A DNA stretch of 6,419 nucleotides from a bacterium (GTDB lineage: Bacteria > Vulcanimicrobiota > Vulcanimicrobiia > Vulcanimicrobiales > Vulcanimicrobiaceae): contig JAKBCP010000050.1 in NCBI GenBank assembly GCA_021807645.1, forward strand, positions 1 through 6,419. Direction: 5' to 3'. The notes under the pieces are model-generated. The model was not told the origin of the DNA. It worked only from the letters and a program-made list of their open reading frames with translations, and did no database searches. Made by a program: the position numbers and the translations under genes. Positions 1-6,128 of the stretch are shown piece after piece (positions within the stretch are counted from its first letter, which is position 1; each line of letters opens with the position of its first letter).

Positions 1-34
1 CCGCCCTCCAGGGGCTTGGGCGTGGTGACCCCGA

Positions 35-196
35 GTGTCCTGAGCCGCAAGTCGCGCAACATGATCCGACGAGGGATTTTTCGGCGGGGCGAGGCGCGAA
101 GAGGGAGCAATGCCGTAGCATTGTGACCGATGAGCAACGCTGCACCCGGAGGAAAAGACCCGGCGGGCATGTGGTGCGACTTGCGGCTCGGGGCAC
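35..196 (+). ncRNA. Predicted structured RNA or leader of unknown class
   Basis: Positions 35-63 pair with 168-196. Of 29 positions, 25 are Watson-Crick pairs, three are G-U wobbles (38/193, 41/190, 56/175) and one is a mismatch (58/173). The core, 42-55 with 176-189, is 14 perfect base pairs. All three wobbles are G-U only when the plus strand is transcribed; on the other strand they would be A-C mismatches, so a plus-strand RNA is favoured. The enclosed stretch of about 100 nt can form further small hairpins: 108-113 with 118-123 (6 bp, loop CGTA), 66-69 with 81-84, and 146-149 with 160-163. I do not recognise a known riboswitch, 6S, SRP, RNase P or tmRNA signature. It lies 65 nt upstream of the selenoprotein gene, so it could be that gene's leader, an independent small RNA, or a palindromic mobile remnant. 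Confidence 0.4.
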
Positions 197-204
197 CAGC
201 GTTC

Positions 205-222
205 CTAACGAAAGAGTTCGAG
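205..222 (-). repeat. Copy 1 of 18-bp direct repeat (flagellin 3'-end remnant)
   Basis: The sequence ctaacgaaagagttcgag is identical to 1703-1720, which is the 3' end of the intact flagellin. Read on the minus strand, both copies encode L-E-L-F-R followed by TAG. The bases on either side (204 against 1702, 223 against 1721) differ, so the identity is exactly 18 bp. No further flagellin sequence is recognisable upstream of this copy on the minus strand. It is either a relic of a second flagellin gene or the outer boundary of an insertion. Confidence 0.65.
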
Positions 223-261
223 TAAAGAAACCACAAAACACTCGTTCGGGTTAGAGTCGGC

Positions 262-984
262 ATGCAACCGAACTCTTATCGGAGCGCGTGGGCTGCCTGG
301 CTCTCTGACGCACTCCCCCTGCTCGCGCAGAATCCACCCGATTATTCGGCGGCCCTGCGCACATTCCCCAAACCCGAGCGAGCGGGCGCCGCCGCCGCAC
401 TCCCCAATGAGCCGCTTCGCCTCGCAGTGCTCACATCGAGCGGCGCCTATTGGTCCCGGCGTCAAGCCGCGTTCGCGGCATCGTCGCTGATCGGTGACTC
501 GACGCACCGCGTGATGCCGATCGATCTACCCCAAGACGAGATAGCGTTCGCACAAGAGCATTTCGATCATACTGCCGCACTCGCCGATCCCGAAACGATC
601 GTTCCCCGTACAACCCTTCGCGAGGCCGGCGTGCAACTGACGGATCACCTCATTTCCTGGACCGGCTATTGCCTCGATTGGCCGGCCTTTATCGAGCAGA
701 CGATTCCACAAATGATCGCACAAGCGCGCGCCGATGGAGCGAATGCGGCACTCGTCGTCCCGGTTTGACCAGTCTGTCACATGACGGCCGGTCTGGTCGT
801 TGACGCCCTTGAACTCGCCGGGATTCCGACGGTTTGCGTCGGGGTCATGCGCAAGCCGCTAGAAGGATTGCCCCGCGTCGTTATAACTCCGCATGCGCGC
901 GGCAGCAATTTTGGGCCGCCGGGCGATCGTGCCGAGCATCGCCGCATCGCCGACGAAGCGTTACGTTTGCTCGAACCGCATTGA
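262..984 (+). CDS. Selenoprotein B (GrdB/PrdB-type) reductase family, TGA at 766-768 read as Sec
   Basis: This is a 240-residue protein if the in-frame TGA at codon 169 is read as selenocysteine. The frame before the TGA carries family landmarks: an N-terminal segment with a NPPDYSAALRTFPKP-like stretch, then L-R-L-A-V-L-T-S-S-G-A-Y near residue 52, and EHFDHTAALADP near residue 94. It leads into A-L-V-V-P-V directly before the TGA. The same frame continues without a gap as P-V-C-H-M-T-A-G-L-V-V-D-A-L-E-L-A-G-I-P-T, the usual sequence after the Sec of this family, giving Sec169-Pro-Val-Cys172. The length is close to PrdB of D-proline reductase and much shorter than clostridial GrdB, and no other Grd or Prd subunit gene is in the window. 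GrdB and PrdB cleave a substrate C-N bond reductively through the selenol; the substrate here is unknown and the protein is probably cytosolic. The true stop at 982-984 is also TGA. The ATG at 262 was chosen because it precedes the family's N-terminal region, although its ribosome binding site is weak. Read as a stop, the TGA would give a 168-residue fragment and a separate 67-residue ORF from 781, each lacking half of the family. Confidence 0.85.
766..798 (+). promoter_or_regulatory. Candidate bacterial SECIS hairpin after the Sec codon
   Basis: Bacterial SECIS elements lie inside the coding sequence just 3' of the UGA and bind SelB. Here 767-772 (gaccag) pairs perfectly with 793-798 (ctggtc), starting within the UGA codon. 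After a U-U mismatch the stem continues with 774-791, 775-790 (wobble) and 776-789. Another mismatch and the pair 778-787 close an 8-nt apical loop (779-786) that contains G residues. Size and position suit a SECIS. The fold was drawn by eye, and its apical loop does not copy the well-known fdhF loop. Confidence 0.5.
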
Positions 985-989
985 TTGCC

Positions 990-1655
990 GTGCATCGAGT
1001 CCTCGTCTTCGATATCAACGAGACGCTTCTCGATCTTTCTCCGCTCGATGCGCTCTTCGCATCGCACCTGGGAGAGGCAAGAATCCGCCGCGAGTGGTTC
1101 GCTTCGCTCCTAAGCAACGCATTCGCCCTCTCGCTTTGCGGGTCGTATCGCTCGTTTACCGATCTCGGAGCCTCGGCCGCCCGCATCGTTGCAAAGAACT
1201 ACGGCGGCGACGCCGAGAGACTTTGGAGCGCGATTCGCGATGCACTCCCGGCCCTTCGAGCGTATCCCGATGTCGCCCCGGCACTCGAGCGTTTGTCGCG
1301 TGCGGGTTTTCGCATAGCGGCGCTCTCGCAATCCCCGCAAAGCACGCTCGATGCGCAACTCACCGGTGCGGGCCTCGCCGAATTTTTCACAGCGATTTGT
1401 TCGGTCGAAACTATCCGCACCTACAAACCGCATCCCGCTGCCTATCGAATGGTCGCTCGCCGTTTTGAGTGCGATCTTTCGAATATACTGATGATCGCGG
1501 CACACGACTGGGATGTGGCGGGGGCCATGGCCGCCGGCTGTTCGGCAGCATTCGTTGCAAGGCCGGGGCGGTCGATCGACGACATCATCCTCAAACCAAC
1601 GTTCGTCGTGGGCGATATCGAAGAGCTGGCCGAGATGCTCCTGCCCAGTCGCTAG
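990..1655 (+). CDS. HAD-superfamily hydrolase, haloacid dehalogenase type II-like
   Basis: This 221-residue protein has the HAD motifs in order. Motif I is V-F-D8-I-N10-E-T12, with the nucleophilic Asp at residue 8. Motif II is L-S113-Q-S-P. The motif III lysine is K146 in Y-K-P-H-P. Motif IV is A-A-H-D173-W-D175-V-A-G-A. A helical cap lies between motifs I and II (about residues 15-95). The D-x-N-E-T motif I, with Asn in place of the second Asp of phosphatases, and the HDWDVAGA motif match proteins usually annotated as haloacid dehalogenase type II. Those enzymes hydrolyse a carbon-halogen bond through an aspartyl ester, but the real substrate cannot be read from the sequence. The GTG at 990 is the chosen start because motif I sits only 8 residues in, as is normal. 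TTG at 981 overlaps the upstream TGA stop (TTGA) and is a good alternative (224 residues). An in-frame ATG at 834 would lie inside the selenoprotein gene and adds an unrelated Arg-rich leader. There is no clear ribosome binding site, so translational coupling to the selenoprotein gene is likely. Confidence 0.85.
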   Translation: MHRVLVFDINETLLDLSPLDALFASHLGEARIRREWFASLLSNAFALSLCGSYRSFTDLGASAARIVAKNYGGDAERLWSAIRDALPALRAYPDVAPALERLSRAGFRIAALSQSPQSTLDAQLTGAGLAEFFTAICSVETIRTYKPHPAAYRMVARRFECDLSNILMIAAHDWDVAGAMAAGCSAAFVARPGRSIDDIILKPTFVVGDIEELAEMLLPSR

Positions 1656-1702
1656 GGACACAGGCAAAACGAGGGGAGGCGTTGGATCTCGCCCTAGGTC
1701 GG

Positions 1703-1720
1703 CTAACGAAAGAGTTCGAG
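1703..1720 (-). repeat. Copy 2 of 18-bp direct repeat (end of intact flagellin)
   Basis: This is the flagellin's own 3' end: the last five codons (LELFR) and the TAG stop, identical base for base to 205-222. The two copies are in the same orientation and frame the selenoprotein/HAD pair. The repeat has a small internal inverted repeat (cgaa-agag-ttcg), too short to count as a terminator. Confidence 0.65.
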
Positions 1721-3654
1721 CATAACCTCGGTGAGCGCGTCGGCTTTCGCGAGCACCGAGGTGCCGACTTGGGTCTCGGTCTGGGCTTGCGTGAACGCGG
1801 TGCTCTCTGTCCCGACATTCACGTCGCGAATGCTCGATTCCGACGAGTGAAATTCCATCGCCGCGCGGTCGTCATTCGTGCCGTCTTCGTTGAGCCGCAC
1901 GATCGCCGCGCCGATAGAGGCTCGATCGTTCAAGAGATTCTGCAACGCAAAATCGATCTGTCCGATCGTATCCTGTGCCGCAAGCGTCGGGTCGGAACCG
2001 TTCGACCCGACGACGGTTACGGTTGAGAGTCGCAGCGTCTGCGTGTTGACTGCGGGAATGCCCATCGCGACCGTCTGCCCTTCCTGCGAGCCCGAGAGGA
2101 CGTCGAGCGCCGGGTTATTCGCCGCGGAGATCGCCGCGGTCGCCTGATGCACCTTGATGTACGACGTGACGCCGACGTCGGCAGAGGTAAAATTGCCCGT
2201 GGTGGTGATGACGCCGTCGAAAAGCATCGTCGCTTCGTTCGGTGCGATGAGAAACGGCGAAGTCGTCGAGCTCTGCGACGCGGTATCGTAATACGTCTCC
2301 TGCACCGCTATAGAAACGCCGGTATTGACGACCTGCAGTTTAATCGTCCCGTCGAGCGGGCTGATAAGCGGCACGTTCCCATTGCCGAGCGAACTCATGA
2401 GCGTGAAGTTCCCGCCGAAGAGGTTCGGCGTTGCATGTGCGAACGAAACCGTCTCGGTGGTCGGCGTCGAGGATATAACCGTGCCCTCGTTGACTACTTG
2501 CGTCTCTCCGGTAGCAGCCCCGAAACCGCCCGCCGTCTCTTCGATGTATGCCGGAGTTCCATCGATCGGAGCGTCGACCGGGGTAGGGGTGAAATTGAAT
2601 GTGACCGTCCCCGCCCCGACGGCACCGACCCCTTCGTAATTGATGTTGTATACCTGGACGCCGGCGGGATGCGGCTTCGCAAAATCCGCAACGAAACTAT
2701 TGGGGCCAAGCACCTTCTGCACGACCACAACATCGTTATTGGTAAAATTGGTCGGATCGATCTGGAGCACTTCCCCGGCATAGAGCGGCTGGGCGCCACC
2801 CGACAGGGTCATGATCTGCACGCCGGCGGAGACAGCCGTGGCCGTCGTGTCGTTGATGAACGCATTCACGATCGAATTCGAGGCGAGTGCCTGCGAGAAG
2901 GTCGCCGTCATCGTACCCGCGGCAGGATCGGTACCGAGAACGTGAACGACGGCGGTACCGTCGGTGAAAACCATGCCGGGAACGATATAGGGCGAACTCG
3001 TCACCTTTACCGTTTGCGGGGCCGTCGATGCGAGCGCATTCTGCTCCAACGTGACCGTGAACGTCGGATACGGCGGATAGTTATTCACGACCGCGCAGGC
3101 GAGCAAAAACGCGCTCGCACTCGTCGGCGTTCCCGTCGGCCCCGCAGTTGCCAATACGGAATTCGCGGTTACCGTTAACGTGGCGCTCTGCGCCGGGACG
3201 AAGCCCGAATGGCTGCCGTCGAGCAACCCGACACCGTTGAAGGTGGTGTTCTGCGCGATGCGGTTGACCTCCAACAAGAGCTGATCGATCTCCGCCTGGA
3301 GATTCGAGCGATCGACCGGGCTCTCGATCGCACTTGCCGCCTCAACGGCGAGCGATCGAATGCGTAGGAGGATCTGCGTCGTCGTCGCGAGCGCACCGTC
3401 GGCGATCGTCGCTGCCTGCGCGGCGGTGTGAATGTTCGTCGCGGCCTGGTTGAAGGCATCGACGCGCGTCTGCAGATCGGTCGCGATAGCCAGGCCGGAG
3501 GGATCGTCGGCGGCGTTATTGATCCGCAACCCCGACGAAAGATCGCGCGCAGCCGTCTCCAACTTGCTCTGCTGGAGATTCAGTTCGAAATTCGCGTTAT
3601 TTGCCGCAAGGTTATTCGCGATACTGAAATCCGACAGGTCGCCGCGCCTCCCAT
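1703..3654 (-). CDS. Flagellin with large variable domain; start codon out of frame
   Basis: This is the subunit of the flagellar filament, about 650 residues if complete. The N-terminal D0/D1 part is clear on the minus strand: G-D-L-S-D-F-S-I-A-N-N-L-A (3643-3605), then LSSGLRINNAADDPSGLAIA and the helices through N-T-T-F-N-G-V-G-L-L-D-G-S (to about 3208). The C-terminal D1/D0 part (about 2040-1706) has R-A-S-I-G-A-A-I-V-R-L, S-S-I-R-D-V-N-V and ends ALTEVMLELFR. Between them lie about 390 residues rich in Thr, Val, Ala and Gly, presumably the surface D2/D3 domains. The expected ATG at 3654, with a weak AGGT ribosome binding site 9 nt upstream, is one base out of frame with the D0 sequence. 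Its own frame stops after 24 codons. In the correct frame there is no ATG or GTG before the conserved region, only CTG at 3637 and TTG at 3562, and the latter would remove D0. One extra G near 3643 would restore M-G-G-A-G-D-L-S. The gene is therefore frameshifted, misassembled or uses a rare start. It lies 72 nt downstream of tRNA-Ser on the same strand. Confidence 0.88.
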
Positions 3655-3726
3655 GTAGGGTTACCTAACAGCGCGCCTGATTCGGCGGCACTCCGAAGGC
3701 TCCCGCGCCGGGTAGGCTCGATCGAC

Positions 3727-3816
3727 TGGAGGAGAGAGTGGGATTCGAACCCACGGAACCCGTGAGGGTTCAGCGGTTTTCAAGACCGCCGCATTCAACC
3801 GCTCTGCCATCTCTCC
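3727..3816 (-). tRNA. tRNA-Ser (anticodon UGA)
   Basis: Read on the minus strand, this is a class II tRNA of 90 nt including an encoded CCA (3729-3727). The acceptor stem is 3816-3810 with 3737-3731, 7 perfect pairs. The anticodon stem is 3789-3785 with 3777-3773, loop CTTGAAA, anticodon TGA at 3782-3780. The long variable arm (5-bp stem AACCC/GGGTT, loop TCAC) identifies serine. The T arm is 3754-3750 with 3742-3738, loop TTCGAAT. The discriminator base at 3730 reads U, whereas bacterial tRNA-Ser normally has G73. It reads UCA and UCG-type serine codons; it does not read UGA stop codons. Confidence 0.95.
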
Positions 3817-3884
3817 GTCTCGGCCGTCCGCTTCTTCCGCATCCACCCGATCCCCCCCGCCGGGAAACCCCGGGAACGGGGATC

Positions 3885-3913
3885 AGGATAAGCGGGCCGT
3901 CGCGCGAGGTTAA
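3885..3913 (-). promoter_or_regulatory. Probable sigma-70 promoter of tRNA-Ser
   Basis: On the minus strand there is a -35 box TTAACC (3913-3908), a 17-nt spacer, and a -10 box TATCCT (3890-3885). Each matches four of six consensus bases at the optimal spacing. Transcription would start near 3878, leaving about 60 nt of leader before the mature tRNA 5' end. No strong terminator separates the tRNA from the flagellin, so the transcript may continue into it. Confidence 0.45.
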
Positions 3914-3991
3914 GGGCGAACGCTCGGCGAGCCTGGCGAAGGGAAACGCACGCACGATGTGCTAGCATGTCCGTGGGGGAAACACGCACGC

Positions 3992-3998
3992 AAGGAGG
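3992..3998 (+). promoter_or_regulatory. Strong Shine-Dalgarno that fixes the EAL gene start
   Basis: AAGGAGG is a near-perfect ribosome binding site. It is followed by two consecutive GTG codons: 4001 is only 2 nt away, which is too close, while 4004 is 5 nt away. The longer version from GTG 3959 would place this site inside the coding sequence and has no site of its own. Confidence 0.7.
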
Positions 3999-4003
3999 CG
4001 GTG

Positions 4004-6064
4004 GTGATTTTACCGGAGGGCGGCTCCTCGGTAGCGTACGGCCCGGAGGCCGCTTCAGCGCTCGCCGAGCTCGCATCATTCGATGCGCGGGCGATGGGCG
4101 AGATCGTAGAGCAGACCTTCGAGCAGGTTCGCCGCTGCGAACCGGTTGCCGATATTCTGGGCCGCCTCAGCGAGGAAGAGTTTGCCCACCTCCAAGAGCG
4201 GCTTGCGGAGTATCTCGCCCTCCTTCTCTCGCCCAGTCTCGATTTTGCAACCCACGCTCGGCAAGCACGGCGGGTCGGCTCGATCCACGCCCTTGTAGGG
4301 CTCGGACCCCAATGGCTCGCTCATTCCTATGCGGTCGTCGAGGAGCAGATCGCCGAGCGGCTCTCCGGCTTGCCCGCCGAACGCTCCGCCCGGATCGAGC
4401 GGATTCTGCATCAGCGCATTTTGCTCGACATCCGCGAACAGGCGGAGAGCTACGGAATCGTCGGCAGGAGCCTCACCGCGACGATCACGCAGATCGACCG
4501 CGGCATTAGCGCAGCGGCGAATCTCGCCGATCTCATTCGTGGAGCCTTCGAGGCAATGAGTTCGATCGACGGGATGCTTGCCGGGATGTTTCTTCGTTCC
4601 GACCCCTCCGGCGAGCTCCAGGTCGAGGCGACCTTCGGGGTCGGGCGGCGCTATCACGAGGCAATGGAAGAGGGCAAAATTCCGAAGATCCATATCGATG
4701 CCGAACGTCCGGCAGGGCGCGGCCCGGGCGGCCGCGCCTGGCGAAGCGCCGAAATTGTGGTCGCTCATGCGTGGATGACCGGCGAGGATCGCACGCCGTG
4801 GCGCTCGATCTCCGGGGAGCTCGGCTTCCGAGCCGGAGCGGCGGTCCCGCTCCTCGACGAATCGGGGCGCACGATCGCGCTGCTCATGCTCTACAGCAAC
4901 TTTCCGGGTTTCTTCGCCAGCAATCGCATCGAAAAATTTCTCATCCATCTCCAACTCGTCCTCGGGCGCGAGGTCGCACGGCGCATTCGCTCGCCGATCG
5001 TTCCCATGATCGAGAGCGCCGGCTATCGCCGACTCCTCGATATGCAAAGCGTCGCCGTCCTCTACCAGCCCATCGTCGATCTCCGCGACAGCTCGCTTGT
5101 GAAAGTCGAAGCGCTCGCCCGTCTGATCGACGAACGCGGCGAGATGGTTCCCGCGCAGCGCTTTCTCCCCGCGCTCGGCGAATCGGACCTACTGCAGCTT
5201 TTTGAAGCGGTGCTTCGCACTGCCTGCCGCGACTGCACGATGCTCGAACGCGCCGGACTTCGCACCAACATCGCCGTCAACATTCCCGCGCCGGCGCTCG
5301 CCGATCTACGATACCGCGAGGTGCTTTTCGCGATCCTTACCGAAAACAATCTCCCTCCCGAGCGCCTGACGCTCGAGATGCTCGAGACGCCTGAAGACGT
5401 CGCGGATCTCACGCGGCACGAACAGCTCATCGCGCAATTGCGGAGCGAAGGCATCGAAATCGAACAAGACGACCTCGGATCGGCACATAGTTCGCTCGTC
5501 CGTCTCGATCGCTACCCGTTCGACGGCGTTAAAATCGATCAAGCGCTGGTGGAGGGGACGCAGCAGCATCCGCAACGCGCACTCGAATTCATCCTCCATC
5601 TCACACGCCTGGCACACGCTCTCGATATTCCCGTCACCGTCGAAGGATTGGAGAACCGTGGAACGATCGAAGCGGCAACGATTCTGGGAGCGGATCGCGG
5701 GCAAGGCTACGGAATTGCGCGCCCCATGCCCGCGACAGAACTGCTCCGGTGGCACGCGAATTTCCAGCACGATATCGATCCGCAGACGCCGCGCACCGCG
5801 CTCGGCGCGATGGCGGGATTTCTCTTGTGGGATCTCCAGCTCGCCGAACTCGCTCGCTGGCCGAATATGCTCGCGGAATTCACCCGTGGGGACAGCGTCG
5901 TCGAGCGCTATCGGCGCACGCACGCCGAAGCCGACGCCCGTCTCGAAAGGCTCCTAGCGCGGACTCGCGCCGAAGCCGGCCTTGGAGCGAACCACGAACG
6001 CTATCGGCGCGCACGCGAAGAGGTGATGAAAGAGCTTCACGAGCATTGGACATCGAGGCAATAG
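4004..6064 (+). CDS. Globin-coupled sensor c-di-GMP phosphodiesterase (globin-GAF-EAL)
   Basis: This is a soluble protein of 686 residues from GTG 4004, with no signal peptide or membrane segment. Residues about 27-150 are a globin-coupled sensor domain: I-L-G-R-L-S-E-E-E-F, the L-L-L-S-P stretch, and V-G-S-I-H95-A-L-V-G-L-G-P-Q-W-L, where His95 is the likely proximal haem ligand. Residues about 175-325 form a GAF domain with G-R-G-P-G-G-R-A-W. Residues about 345-585 are an EAL domain retaining the metal and catalytic residues: Q355-P, E369-A-L, N426, E458, D489-D490 in the DDLGSAHSS loop, K510-I-D, E547-G-L-E550 and Q567 in GQGYG. No GGDEF domain is present, so hydrolysis of c-di-GMP to pGpG is predicted, gated by oxygen or another haem ligand. 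A charged helical tail of about 90 residues (595-686) follows EAL, and I cannot assign it. The gene diverges from tRNA-Ser; lowering c-di-GMP would favour use of the neighbouring flagellin. Confidence 0.88.
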   Translation: MILPEGGSSVAYGPEAASALAELASFDARAMGEIVEQTFEQVRRCEPVADILGRLSEEEFAHLQERLAEYLALLLSPSLDFATHARQARRVGSIHALVGLGPQWLAHSYAVVEEQIAERLSGLPAERSARIERILHQRILLDIREQAESYGIVGRSLTATITQIDRGISAAANLADLIRGAFEAMSSIDGMLAGMFLRSDPSGELQVEATFGVGRRYHEAMEEGKIPKIHIDAERPAGRGPGGRAWRSAEIVVAHAWMTGEDRTPWRSISGELGFRAGAAVPLLDESGRTIALLMLYSNFPGFFASNRIEKFLIHLQLVLGREVARRIRSPIVPMIESAGYRRLLDMQSVAVLYQPIVDLRDSSLVKVEALARLIDERGEMVPAQRFLPALGESDLLQLFEAVLRTACRDCTMLERAGLRTNIAVNIPAPALADLRYREVLFAILTENNLPPERLTLEMLETPEDVADLTRHEQLIAQLRSEGIEIEQDDLGSAHSSLVRLDRYPFDGVKIDQALVEGTQQHPQRALEFILHLTRLAHALDIPVTVEGLENRGTIEAATILGADRGQGYGIARPMPATELLRWHANFQHDIDPQTPRTALGAMAGFLLWDLQLAELARWPNMLAEFTRGDSVVERYRRTHAEADARLERLLARTRAEAGLGANHERYRRAREEVMKELHEHWTSRQ

Positions 6065-6128
6065 CCTCTTAGAAGAGGAGATCGGCACCGAGGACCGCGC
6101 AGCGGGCCACGAGGAGGAGAGAGCGTAG

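Noticed and set aside
1..170. An open frame on the minus strand from an ATG at 170 to the window edge (starting M-P-A-G-S-F-P-P-G-A), and an open plus-strand frame 1-126
   Set aside because: Both frames are open through the same GC-rich, hairpin-forming region. They have no ribosome binding site and match no protein family I know. The RNA-structure reading explains the sequence better.
223..249. Sigma-28-like promoter (TAAA at 223) before the selenoprotein gene
   Set aside because: The downstream box matches the GCCGATAA consensus poorly, and I see no convincing sigma-70 alternative.
205..507. Minus-strand 100-codon ORF ending in LLELFR
   Set aside because: Apart from its last codons (the 18-bp repeat) it is the complement of the selenoprotein gene, and its Arg/Glu/Cys-rich sequence does not resemble flagellin.
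781..984. Separate 67-residue gene starting at ATG 781
   Set aside because: It is the in-frame continuation of the selenoprotein after its TGA; alone it lacks half of the family and has no ribosome binding site.
834..989. Extended N-terminus of the HAD protein from ATG 834
   Set aside because: The added residues are Arg-rich, overlap the selenoprotein gene in another frame, and are not part of HAD proteins, whose motif I lies close to the N-terminus.
1652..1697. Inverted repeat ctaggg/ccctag in the gap between the convergent HAD and flagellin genes as a terminator
   Set aside because: Only 6 bp with a 34-nt loop and no T tract; too weak to call.
3780..3782. The tRNA anticodon TGA as a decoder of the in-frame UGA codon in the selenoprotein gene
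   Set aside because: Anticodon UGA pairs with UCA, not with UGA. The tRNA has an ordinary serine variable arm and lacks the long acceptor of tRNA-Sec.
3959..4003. Longer EAL protein starting at GTG 3959
   Set aside because: It would place the strong AAGGAGG ribosome binding site inside the gene, and the extra 15 residues (LACPWGKHARKEAV) look like translated leader.
6065..6078. Small hairpin (cctct-taga-agagg) right after the EAL stop codon as a terminator
   Set aside because: Five base pairs without a T tract, and the next gene follows in the same direction, so it is unlikely to stop transcription.
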